Below, one piece after another: positions 21,085-32,605 of a stretch of DNA of 64,000 nucleotides; position 1 is the first letter of the stretch, and each line of letters begins with the position of its first letter. The DNA is taken from assembly GCA_029207755.1 (NCBI GenBank), contig JARCOQ010000002.1, positions 12,167,156 through 12,231,155 on the forward strand, given 5' to 3'. The position numbers and the translations under genes were made by a program. Below the pieces are notes generated by a model that did not search any database, was not told the origin of the DNA, and was given only the letters and a program-made list of their open reading frames with translations. The DNA comes from Chamaea fasciata (Eukaryota; Chordata; Aves; Passeriformes; Sylviidae).

Positions 21085-22727
21085 AGTTTCTTTTCCCTCA
21101 GATTTCTGCTGTTAGTAACACAGGATTTTCTGGGTTGAAACTTTCATAGATAGTGAATGTCTTTTTCTGCCTAAAGCCTAGCTGTGTGTCTGCTCTCTGC
21201 TATCATGTCCCTTGTCAGGTTGGTGGTTTGTCCCTTCTCTTTAACTGTATATAAGGATTGTTGTTTACACTTTTTTTTTTTTTTTCTCCATTTTTTAGTT
21301 ATACCTGCTAGCCACCTGCAGGAGTTTTATCTGTGAATTTTCTAAACATAGCAGTTTATTTATTATTTTTAATCTAAAATCACAATTTAATAGTACAAGC
21401 TCATTAAAAATTAAAAACTAAAAAAAACCTGAAAAAAATGGATGAATTTCCCATAATTAGCTCAATGACCAGAAGAAAAAGATCCCGTGATTTGGAATCA
21501 CTCTAGACTTTTGGTAACGGAAAAAAATCAATTATATAAGGATAATTCTACTTTGCTGGCAGACAACAGGTATCTGAACTCCAGCATAGCATCTTTTTTC
21601 TCATAAAAAAACCCCAAAAAACATGAACAGCAAATTTCAATGTATTTGATCAAATAAATTTAATTCATTTTTATATTAATTTTGTCTGACACATCTTTGG
21701 CTTCTCCATGCACAGTCTACAGAAGAAGACTAAGAACTGTTTCTATCATTTTTTACAAATAGGACTGCCTGGGGTTTAGGAAAAATCTATTCACGTCACA
21801 TTGTGCTGTTTAAGAATTTAATGATTTGTGTAACAATATCTCTTCATGGATCAAGTTAAGGTTGTTCAGTGGTTGAAAAACTTAATTTTAAAGCCTTTTA
21901 GGGGTGAGTGGTGTTTAACATAAATCACATTTGGTAATTTATTTTGATACTCTTTGTTGTTTGTTTATGAGCAACAATTTTATTTAACCCCAAGCTGTGC
22001 TTTGAGGATATTTCTGGTTTAGGAATACTTACCATACAGCACAAGCAAGTAGTGCACATGAGTCTACCATCTTGTTTAATTGGGCAATAATTTGATGATG
22101 CTGCATTTATTTATGCATTCCCACATTTCTTTCCATTTAGAGACATCAGAATGCTGGGCTAGGTGGATTCTCACTCACCAAACACTGGCCTTTCTAAACT
22201 GTAGTTGTCATATAAACAGTGGTTTTAGATTGTTTCCATCTATCCATGCTTGGAACTCTTTCCTGGCTGTTTACAAAGGGATATGCCATGCATCTCAGTG
22301 ATTACAGTGCTACCTCAGATAATTTATGATTTTTTAACTGGCCTATTATCTAGCTTTACACATTTAAGAAAGGAAGCAAATAGAATTACTGGATTTTTTT
22401 TAACACTTAAAAGTCTTTTTCTCAAATACTTTTGCTGCACAGGTGGTCATGTCACAGTTCTGTACGGATCCCACTCAATTCCAACATTTTAATGATTCTC
22501 AGTGTATGGATAACTGCAACAGGGTCCAGAGCACATCCTGCCTCCTCTTAGCTAATCCCCTTCCTCACATTGTCTATCAATCCATCTATCCTCACAGGAT
22601 CGACTGCAAAGGGTGCCTTTGTTTATTTAAAACCTTCAATGGCTTTTATTCCAGACATTGTTACTACACTAAGTCTCCTGCATCACTTCTACCCCTTCTG
22701 AGAGATGATGCTGTTGCTGCTGCCTTA
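21085..22727. other. Unique AT-rich stretch
   Basis: I see no gene or mobile element. A T-run lies at 21271-21286. Frames of 73-134 codons between 22080 and 22847 have no recognised content, and the last of them runs into a CR1 element. Confidence 0.5.
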
Positions 22728-23242
22728 CATCTTACTGGAGTGCTGCATACAGCTCTAGGTTTCCAGCACAGCAAGGACAGGGACCTGCTGGAGCCAGGCC
22801 AGAGGAGGCATGAAGGTGGTCAGAGGGGTGGAGCAGCTCTGCTGTGAGGAAAGGCTGAGATAATTGGAATTGTTCAGCCTGGAAAAGAGCAGGCTCGGGG
22901 GTGACCTAATTGTGGCCTTACACTACCTGAAAGGAGCCCACAGGAAAGATGGAGAGGAACTATTTACAAAGGTCTGGAGTGACAGGACACGGGGGTCAGA
23001 GATTAGATTTAGATCAGGAATTAGGAAGAAATTCTTTCCTGTGAGGGTGATGAGGCCCTGGCACAGGTTTCCCAGAGAAGCTGTGGATGCCCCATCCCTG
23101 GGAGTGCTCAAGGACAGGTTTGATGGGGCTCTGAGCAACCTGGTCTAGTGGAAGGTGTCCCTGCCCATGGCAGGGGGTTGGAACCAAGTAAATTCTAAGA
23201 CCCCTTTGTATCCAGGATCCAGGCATTCTATGGTTTTGTGAT
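22728..23242 (+). mobile_element. CR1 LINE 3' portion, sense, best-preserved copy
   Basis: About 515 bases carry the CR1 landmarks in order: GGAGCCAGGCCAGAGGAGG, AGCAGCTCTGCTGTGAGG, GGAACTATTTACAAAGG, GAAGAAATTCTTTCCTGTGA, GAAGCTGTGGATGCCCCATC, GAGCAACCTGGTCTAGTGG and GTCCCTGCCCATGGCAGG. It ends at ATTCTATGGTTTTGTGAT, the degenerate terminal repeat used for target-primed reverse transcription. The GTAAATTCTAAGACCCC part before the end departs from the usual tail. The reverse transcriptase coding part is absent (5' truncation). A 94-codon frame at 22864-23148 is the end of the CR1 coding/UTR sequence and is not a host gene. Confidence 0.93.
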
Positions 23243-26200
23243 ATGGGACAGATATTTGAATTTTTCCCATATGGACTGTGGTCTGTGTGAAATAATTTTA
23301 TTTTCGTAGATATGTACTTAGTATTTTCTTGTGATCGTCATCTTAGGAGGCTAAAAAAAGTGATTTAAAGCAGTACCAACAAATATACTGTGACTTGAAA
23401 AAAGACATTTCTTAATAACATTACTGAAGTAGGGGGCATTGTTTAAGAAAAGCATTACTCTTATTACTCTCTTATATAATTTTAACCAGAAAATATGGCA
23501 TAGAGCAAATGGATTTGTGATGATAAATTTATTCCTAAAACTTTTTCAGAGCACTTTATGAACCCTTCTCTTTAATGTCCTTTAAACCTTTAAAAAGATA
23601 TATTGTTTATTGGAAGTTCAGGATTACTAAGTCTTCAAGATGGGTGAGTAAGTACTGAAAATTTATAACAGCCAACATATTGCTGTGTAGACACTGGCAT
23701 CACTTTTCCTTTAAAATGAACAACTCACATGCAGTAGCTTCGATTCCTCTGTTAGTAAGACATCAGTTTCAAAATACAAACGTGGTTTTTAGCCATTCAA
23801 TCATTTTTACGGGTGAGTTTCAGGCCTGGTGCTGCAGAACCACGTGGTGGAGCTGTTGAATAAATTTGGGTTCTCACAACATCGTTCTGGGTGAGCTCTT
23901 AGAGCTGCTGCCACTCCTGTTACCTCTGTGTGTGGACATGCCTCCTCACATCTACTGGGGATAATAGGGGGCCCAAATGCAGAGAAAGATGATGACAGTT
24001 CCTTCAGAAACAGGTTCAGTAACCCAAAATGAAATAAATACAGTCCAGGCCAACCTACCAGTCCAGAATGCATCTTCCTATCAAATGTACAAAGTATAAT
24101 GTTGTAATTGATGATTCTGTCTTTTTTTCCCCTTAGAAATAATTTTTATAGCAAGTAGTAGTACATCTTTATTCAAAACACATTCATTTATTTTTGAATG
24201 GAGATAGCAACCTTGACACAGACATGTGTTCATCCTCTCCACGACAAGCACATAATGTAGTTCAGTAAGAGAAATACTTTAGGTTCATTTCAGATGGCCA
24301 AATATTTTTCCTATTACTATTTCACTATTTAATTTATTACTTAGATTTGACATAAGTCTGGGTCATATTTTGAGCTATTTTGGGGAAACTGCAAAGAAAC
24401 CTCAAGCACCCACAAGACATTCACAATTTCCTGAATAATGCTTGAATCTTTGAGCCTCTGAGATGGCATGTGCTTTAGGAGAGATGAGTGAATAATAGCA
24501 ATGCAGCCATCTGGCTGATGGTGGAGGCTACAAGAGTCCCTGTGTTTGCACGATTCGTGTCTATTCTTCGGAGTAATAAAAGGTAATATCAGAATCAGTT
24601 TGTGTAGTCTGACTTTTTTCAGTGTATTGGTTTGATGTATATTTGTGAACTAGAACATGGAAGAATTCTCATAAAACAGTCAAAAGAGGCAAAGCTAGAA
24701 ATTTATGTGTAAACACAGCATGGTGTGAAATTACCAATGGACTGTTCTGCCTGCAGCCAGAAATATTTTTCTTGGATCAGTAAGAACTACAATCCTCATG
24801 TCCATTTGTCTCCTGCCAAATCAAATGCCTCTCTGTGAGATATTCCAAATACTGCTGCTGACAAAGATCTTTCTTTCTTAATTTTAAAATAATGACAACA
24901 TGTTTTTAATGCAAAAATATTAAACCAGTAATATTTCCTGGAATTTTACTTGCTGTATTATTGTTCCCTGTGTTTCTTTTTACATGCATCAGACTTCAGA
25001 TCTTCCCTAAAACTGCAAATTTGAGCCGTACTTATGTTCCACAGTTCTGACAGTACAGTTAGTAACAGATGATATTAAAACTTGAGGTGGTAAGTAGGTT
25101 TATATCAGATGATGTGCACATACAATTACAGTTACTGACCCTATAACTTTTATGCTCACTGTTAGAAAAGAGCTAAATTCTTGCAACTGATCTTTTTTGT
25201 ATACTTGGCCCATGTTCTAATGCCAAATCAATGTGACTCCATTTCTCTCCCTGGTATTGTTTTAGATGCCTATTAACATAACCTGGGCTGACTTGAACTA
25301 TTATCATCACAGAACAATAGGCAGCTAATGTATTAGCAGTTCAAGACACAATACCCAAACAAAAACAATTTCTAGGAACTGCAACGCCATAGCAGTCTTT
25401 TATATATATTTTTGTACCCTTAAAGAAGGTGAAACAATTTTATATAAATAGGTGGGCTATTTTGAGAGGACTTAAAAACTTTTAAAGCCACATACAGGTA
25501 AACAATGCAAATACATTTCAATGCTGTATGAACTTTGATATGTTAGGTGAAAGGTGATATAAAAACCCATTTATGTCTCAAACCAGCTTATAACCCAAAC
25601 CAAGAACAGTTTTTAGACCTGTAAATATGGGTTTGCCACTGCCAGGAACAGCTGTCAGGCTGTGGTGAGCCCCAGTGGGGAAGGGACTGACAGCCCTGGG
25701 CAGTTCTAGCTGGACAAACAACCCCCAGGGATTTGGGGGATCTCTATTGGCACCTTTCTTCTCTTCACTGGAGCAGGAGGAAATTAGCAGGTGATGATGG
25801 GAAAATGTATTAAAAGAAACCCAAGACAACTTCCACAACTGAGAAGGAAGTGAGCCCACCACCAGCATCAGCTCCTAGTGAAGACTTCATTTTACTGGTG
25901 ACTTGCCTCCACCGTGTCCTGGCCCACATCCTTGCACAGAATTTCAGTGTTGACTGTAAAATCCAAAGGGGCATTGAAGGAGTAACCCCAGCATGAGGGG
26001 TAGATGGTAGTTTGAAGGCTGTTTTGTGTTGTTATTTTTGTTTGTTTGTTTGTTTTTAATAACCTTTAAGCTGTATTAATGGTTAGACTTTTCTGTATTT
26101 GGATACTTTGGATTATGGGAGTTATAGGACATTAATTGTGTTAGCAGGATATTTTTGATTCTACCTGGTCTGTTACATATTGACTGTAACAGAATTTTGG

Positions 26201-27719
26201 TATAATAAGCTGAACCAAAATTAGAAATTTACTGCAAATGCCATTAATTTTGCCTTTCATGACAGAATGCTGGAAATGTTTGGTTTGCAATCCTTCCCCT
26301 CTGTCTATACTACCTGCCTGGTGAAGTTGCAAGATTTTTCAGTATTTTCACAGGCCAAACTGAAAAATATTACCTGCCCATAGAGTTATATTCTAAGCAG
26401 GTCCTTAAAAGTGTCACCAAACATTTGCAAGGATTCTTTTTCCTAATAACTTTTCTTTCAGTTAGCATGTAAGCAGAAGTGTGCAAGCACTATTGAATGA
26501 CCAGATCCTGAAGAACACAGCATCATCATGACAGTCAAAATGCAGGTGTCTCACAGGAGTGTTTAACAAGCAGTCTACATATTTGTGTACCCATATAATG
26601 TACTTGTCATGACTTTCAAAATTAATTTCCCTTATGGTGGCATATCTACAACAGAAGGGATCTGGAGAGAGACTCCGTCTTAGATTTCCAGACTGCTGAG
26701 CAATATATCCTCACTGGTGAGATTTGAATATGGGTTGCTTGGAAGAGGGCAATTTCAGATAAAATTTCAATTCCAGATAGTGCTTTTCTCACTAGCACAC
26801 ACATAAAACACACATGTACACATGGCTGGCCACACAGACGACCACAGAGAGAAAGCACAGCACCTGGCACAAGCACAGTGCCTCATCCTGTGCCTTTCTC
26901 TGGATGATCAAGATGAAGTTCATTTAGAAGGAAATACATTCATATGTATAACAGGGTTTCCTCCTGTAGCTGGGCTTACACACAGGATCCATACAGTATC
27001 CTTAGTATTCCTAATGGGTATCAGCAGAACATATAAGCCTCCAGAATCCTGCAGCCCAACTCTGGCTGCTGGTGGAGACACTGGTTGTAAATAGACACAC
27101 AGAGACATGGATAGACACAGACAGACACAGATAGACACAGTGAAGATTCCTCCTATAACTCAGCTTAGACACTCAAGGCACACTGGCCTTGAATTCTCTT
27201 TGTCTCTGGTTACTTCCTGTGCAGAGAAGCACACAACAGGTTTCTGTCAAATCCCAGACTCCAAAACGCCTCTGGAGACAGCCTGGAACTCCTTATCCTC
27301 TCGGTAGCTCATTTCTTTCAGGATTCATCTCTTTCCCAGGGACACACACAGCTGTCTCCTAAGTCACCTGCATTTTGCCCCAGTTATCCTGGCTTGATAC
27401 TGACTGATGAACACACAGACATAGCTCTGGCCATTGCAGTTGCCAGCATCACACACATCTGGGACACTGTGACCCACAGCCCAGCTCCAGTTAGTGGCAC
27501 CCACACTGCCATACAGGACACACAGAATAGAAAGCCTCTCACTCAGGAAAATGCTTAGAAGTGGAGTTTAATGCCAGGATAGCACAAACTGCACTCATCA
27601 GGTGCAGGGCATAGTCACAAGAGTGGGTTAACCAACATCCACTTACTCACAGACAATTCCTTTGATTGCCTAATCCATCTATTTTCCCATGATTTTTCCT
27701 CCTTGAGTTATCTTAATCC
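23243..27719. other. Non-coding stretch including unassigned GC- and CA-rich blocks
   Basis: No exon is supported. Three blocks stand out by composition: 23800-24080, 25590-25920 and 26640-27620. The last is rich in CACA/GACA words and holds a degenerate tandem array of an ATAGACACAGAC-type unit at 27088-27142. They may be old LTR or ERV pieces, but I can match none to a family. A (TTTG)n run lies at about 26037-26056. Confidence 0.45.
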
Positions 27720-27724
27720 CACCT

Positions 27725-28289
27725 TGTAGTGGATTGAGCTTGGCTGGACAGCCCATGCCCACTGAGACACTATATCACTCTCCTCTTCAGCAGGATAGGG
27801 TGGAGGAGAAAATAAGATAGGAAAGGCTTCATTGATCAAGAGAAATAAATTTAATAAAGCAAAAACAAAGATGGGAAGAAAAGGGAGACAAAAGATTTTA
27901 TTCTCTCCACCAGCAGGCAATGACTGACCAGACACTTCCCAGGAAGCAGGGCTACATCACACAAAGTTCTTTTGGAAAGCAAACATTGCCAATAACAAAT
28001 GCACCCCTCTTCCCTCCTCCTTTCTCTCTGCTTTTATTGGCAAACATGCTTCATATGGTATGGCATATCTCTTTGGCCCGTTTTGGCCAGACATGCTGGC
28101 TAAGTTGCTCACAGCCAGCCCAGTGGTGTGTGTGAGGGGCAGTGCTGGGGAGATAGCCTTGACTGGAGCCCTGCCCAGCAGCAGCCAAAAACCTGGTGTG
28201 CTCTCAACACCTTTCTACCTACAGATACAAAGCCCAGCACTGTGAGGGCTGCTATGGGGAAAATTATCTCCATTCAGCCAGAGCTACAA
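27725..28289 (-). mobile_element. LTR (ERVL-like), minus orientation
   Basis: On the plus strand it begins TGTAGTGGATTGAG and ends AGAGCTACA, so both termini fit TG...CA (565 bases). Read on the minus strand it has a TATA-type box (plus strand GCTTTTATTGGC, 28030-28041) followed downstream by a polyadenylation-type ATTAAA (within 27846-27857), in proper LTR order. No internal proviral sequence adjoins, so it is probably a solo LTR. The flanks CACCT (before) and AAAAC (after) do not form a target duplication, so the ends may be off by a few bases or eroded. The overlapping 60-81 codon frames are incidental. Confidence 0.75.
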
Positions 28290-28328
28290 AAACCTTTCAT
28301 TTCTCTGCCTTTGGCTTCTCCACTAAAC

Positions 28329-28392
28329 ATAAAATCATTGAGTGCTTTGGCTTGGAAGTGACCTTTAAAATCATCTATTCCAACCAACCTGT
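28329..28392 (-). mobile_element. Short CR1 tail scrap, antisense
   Basis: AAAATCATTGAGTGCTTTGG followed by TGGAAGTGACCTTTAAAATC and ATTCCAACC is a degraded version of the antisense CR1 end seen in full at 32150-32605. Only about 60 bases remain, 40 bases beyond an LTR. Confidence 0.65.
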
Positions 28393-29510
28393 TGTATTTT
28401 TTTTCCAGCTCAGCAGAAAAAAGAGGGCTTTTTCTAAGTGACCATTGAAATCCAATCTAGTTCAGAATAGCATTGTGTCCTGCAATGTAAGGAAGGTAAG
28501 GCTGAATGCCTAGGATATTCCCAAGAAAAAGGAGAAAAGGAAGCAAAAACCTACCAAAGAAGCATTTATGAGGCTGTTGTGGTTTTGTAGATTTCTGTCT
28601 CCCAGTATGGACTTGAGTTTGCAAGTATAAAGTCCTGCTTATATTTTGTGTAAACCAGGGGGAAAAAACAAGAATTTTTCAGTCATGTAGAGGTTTATTA
28701 TTTTGCTCTTTTTTTAATTAAGGGTTTTGGCAGGGGGGTTTTTTGTTCTGTTGATTTTGAGTTGCCTGCTTTTTTTAAGGCTGGCAAAATCAATTTTAAA
28801 ACTGAAAATTAATTTCTATTTTAATTAGACATGTAATTAAACAGCAGTATTATTACTTTAATATGCTCATTTTTTGAGTTTTCTTGTCAGTATTCAATGA
28901 AAACACAACCCTTAAAAGAGCAAAACTGACTTGTAGTTAACAGCATGTAATATTTGCAAAGCAATATAGCAAACACATAAAAGAGAGAGGCTGGAGATAA
29001 GATCAGCCTTTCTGTGATTCGCTTTTTTAGGTGAACTGCACAGTGAAATGACACAATGGTCTCTTTAAATGGCCATGATAAAACTCAACACCCAGGTGTG
29101 ATCATTCTTATGAAGCAAAAAATGATCATATTAAATGAAGTTCTGAGCAGCAGGAGAAGACTGGGGAGGAACAGGTTATAAGGAAAACTAAAAAAATATA
29201 ATGTGACTTTAACTTGGGAGGAGGTGGTAAGAAACAGAAAAATTTAAATTCTGTCAACTAGTCATTTAGTTGTGAATTTAATGGAGAATTTCAGTAAACA
29301 TTTGAAAAATAAGAATATTTGAAGTAAAAGAATAGAGAATAATTTAGTTAAATTGCATTTCAATAATTTTTGTGGCATTAATTTTATATTTTAGTATTTT
29401 TTGTTGTCTCTCCCTAATCAAGAATACTTGCATATTTTATCAGTTTTCAAATAATAGCTTAAGTTTTCTATGAATATTTAGTTTTAAGATCTTTTTTTTC
29501 CTTTTTCCTT

Positions 29511-29541
<31 letters not shown>

Positions 29542-29570
29542 CTTTATAGTAGTATATTGGAATAATATAT

Positions 29571-29594
29571 ATTGGAATAGTATACTATTCCAAT
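29571..29594. repeat. Perfect 24-base palindrome
   Basis: The half-site ATTGGAATAGTA is followed directly by its exact reverse complement. The preceding bases (TATTGGAATAATATAT) repeat part of the half-site, so a short direct repeat overlaps the palindrome. It lies just after a long T-rich run. Confidence 0.9.
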
Positions 29595-31548
29595 TCAAGG
29601 GGGTCTTATCTTTACTTTTCTGGGTTTTATTTAAAATCTCAGTCCACAAGTCCACAAGTAATTCCATTTGTTTCCATTGTCTTTATATTGAAGAGCAATA
29701 CCAATGCAAAGAGGTATATATAGTTTAGGGAGGGTTTGGGTCTTTCTTTTTTTTTTCAGTTGTTAATAGAAACATAGTCACTTTTCCTATGTAAGATCAT
29801 CTGTTCTTCATTTCAGGCACTTTATAAGGTCCTAAAAAGAAATTGGAGGCAAAGAAAAAGTAAACATGGAAGTGCTCCCAACAGCATCAGTCAATTCACC
29901 TGTGGTGTATTTCCTCATCTTCCACAGTCAGACATCAAAATCAGTTCATCCTTACACAGCAATTTTAAGCACCCTCTGAGGAAACAGACACCTTCTGCAC
30001 TGCTCTTTTCATGACAGGGGCGCACCAAGAACAACATTTGTTTTGTAGTGAAATAACAGAAATCATTAATGATCTGCGAGAATAATGACCATGACAGATA
30101 CACGCATCTAAACATACAGATTAATTTTCTGGTGTTTTACAAGAATTCAATATAGAAATAAATTTTACAAAAATAATTATTTTCTAACTTTACTATTTCC
30201 TGGTTTTCTATGTCTGCAAGCAAGGCTCTATGCTGTTCTTTTGTGTTATGTCTTCTGTATATGACCAAAGGTTCTGAATCCCTCTCATACTGGATAATGC
30301 CTTTAATTTTCCTAAAGGGCAAAGAAGAGTTAAATTAGAAGTATTTTTTTAATTGTTGCTTGTCAATAAAAAATTGCAATCATTAATAAAGCAACTTTTA
30401 CGTCACTCTTAGTTAGAATCATTTTATCTGATTTCCATTCCTGCTATAAACATGGTGTACAACACAGAAAGTAATTTTAATGCTGTCCAGGCAAAGAATG
30501 TTTCTTGTTATAAATCAGAACAAGACAGGATTCCTCAGTATAACATTACTGCTAGCAATCTAAAAAATCAAGGATGAAAGAAAACTGGCAGCAGATGAGT
30601 TTGAGAGGGTCAAGACGGTTATAATATAGAAATAACATGAAAGTAATTATAGGACGTTTGAAAAGTGCTTGGAATCATTTTTTGTTTCTGAGTTCAAGAA
30701 GACAAAATCCATTTGATGATGAATAACTTCTAAATGACAGCTTTGAGAGACAGTATAAACAGTTTATCTTTTTAATGTTAGTTTTGTACAGACTACATAC
30801 ACACGCAGACACACACACACACATTATTTTACAAACACAGCCACATATTTATATTATTAGGGACTGACTTCCAAGAGACACTGCATACCCTTTGCTCTTG
30901 CTATTGCAAAGTTACACATCACAGAAAGTATTTGCCATAAGTTAAAAAACCTGTCCTCAAAACATATGTAGGCTGCATACTGACATCTGCACTAAATAAC
31001 ATTTCTTTAAAAAGTAGGTCATAGTTAGCATGAATAAGGTCAGCACATATAGTTGGTATTAATTAACCTATTCCAACTGTAAAGAGTTTTCCATGCAATG
31101 CGCTCGAAGTATTTAGAAAAAGAAATGGACAGAACTGACAGGGTGATGATACTAAAACATAGGCTTAGCAAGTAAATCATAATGAAATACAGGAAAGTTT
31201 CTCTAAAATTCTTTGATGTATCAAACAAATAAAAAAATGGCTAGAGGTGCAAATTAACAACCAGAAACTGGAAATATTTTTACTATCCAAGATATGAAGC
31301 TTTACAGAAACTTAGGACAATCTGCTGGGATGTTCTCTCACAAATCAGGAGCACATTTCACTTTATTTATTTGGTCAAGACTAGTAATATTGTGGATGTA
31401 GAAAATATTCATAGGATTATATGAGTTTATTTCTTTTTGAATAGTGGAGATATCCTTGTTCTCTTGCACACTCTAAGGACAAAATTCTGTAGCTAATCTA
31501 TAGCCCTCCTTCTTTCTGTTTTTCCTTTAGGTGTGCAAGGTCCAATAT

Positions 31549-31571
31549 TAAAAGTATTTTTAATACTTTTA
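31549..31571. repeat. Hairpin: 10-base perfect inverted repeat with 3-base loop
   Basis: TAAAAGTATT (31549-31558), loop TTT, then AATACTTTTA (31562-31571). The stem is AT-rich and such structures arise by chance in AT-rich DNA. There is no T-run or G:C stem to suggest a terminator or small RNA. Confidence 0.85.
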
Positions 31572-32149
31572 TAAAATATCTATAGAAAATAGTGGTATCT
31601 TTTTCTGGCTAAATAATACTCTGAGTGGACCTCAGTAACTTAAAGGAGCTTTACAGTGCAGTTAATTTTCTCTGCTTGCTCTAATGAGTTAATTAATGTT
31701 ACCTGGCCCTTAGACTCACTTCACTTGTGTTTTCCACTGTAAACGGGTTGAACACAGTTAATTTTCTTCTTTTGGACCCCATTTTAAAATTTTATCACAT
31801 TATAGGATTTGCTGATAACAATTTGTATCTTATAAGATTCTTTCATTTATTTTCCCCTATATATAAATACTTTCTATTCATATCCTAATATCACAGAATA
31901 TGCTGTCACGTCTCCCTACACTGTGCATTTTCCTCATCAAAACTGAAGCTCTCAAATTTTCATTAAAGTTTGTGTTTATCTCTACCTTGGTGTCTTTTCT
32001 ATCATCTAGCTCCAATTTTGGAGGATAGAATTTTTTTTTTCATGAAAAAAAAACCCCAATTTTTGGGCTTCTTTTCCATGAAAATTTTTACATGGAAGTC
32101 TCTCTTCTATTTTATGACCCTGACTTTCTACATTGCTGTTTTGATGTAT

Positions 32150-32605
32150 CATAGAATCATAGAATGGCCTGGGTTGGAAGAGACCTTAAAGACCACCCAG
32201 TTCCATCCCTCTGCCGTGGGCGGGGACACCTTCTACTATAGCAGATTGCTCAGAGCTCCATCCAACCTGGCCTTGAACACTTTCAGAGATGGGGTATCCA
32301 CAACTTCTCTGGGTAACCTTTGTCAGTGCCTCACCATCCTGACAGCAAACAATTTTTTCTAATATCCAATCTAAACTTACTCTCTGTCAGTTTGAAGCCA
32401 TTCCCCCTTGTCCTGTCACTCCAGGTGCTTTCTTGTTGGCTCTCTTTGGGTACTGGAAGGCTGCAATTTGGTCACCCCAGAGCCTTCTCTTTTCCAGACT
32501 GAACAATCCCAATTCTCTCAGCCTTTCCTCAAAGCTGAGCTGCTCTATCCCTCTGATCATTTTGCTGTCCTCCTCTGGACTTGCTCTACATCCTTCCTGA
32601 AATAG
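32150..32605 (-). mobile_element. CR1 LINE 3' portion, antisense
   Basis: It starts ATCATAGAATCATAGAATGG (the terminal repeat read in antisense) and continues through TTGGAAGAGACCTTAAAGACC, GCTCCATCCAACCTGG, GGGGTATCCACAACTTCTCTG, CCTTGTCCTGTCACTCCAGG and CTGAGCTGCTCTATCCC, the reverse of the order in the sense copy at 22728. The two copies are clearly related but differ at many sites. It is 5'-truncated and lacks reverse transcriptase. The overlapping 60-130 codon frames are by-products. Confidence 0.93.

Larger units (their letters stand above)
28393..32149. other. Unique AT-rich stretch with simple repeats and inverted repeats
   Basis: No gene is supported. It holds a T-rich pyrimidine run at 29491-29542, a 24-base palindrome at 29571-29594, a (CA)n run at about 30800-30822 and a hairpin at 31549-31571. 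Confidence 0.55.

Noticed and set aside
22443..23148. Frames of 94-134 codons that might suggest a gene
   Set aside because: The right part is CR1 3' sequence with all its landmarks; the left part has no protein-like feature.
27720..28294. A target-site duplication around the LTR at 27725
   Set aside because: The flanks CACCT and AAAAC do not match; shifting the right end gives at best a 4 of 5 match that breaks the CA terminus.
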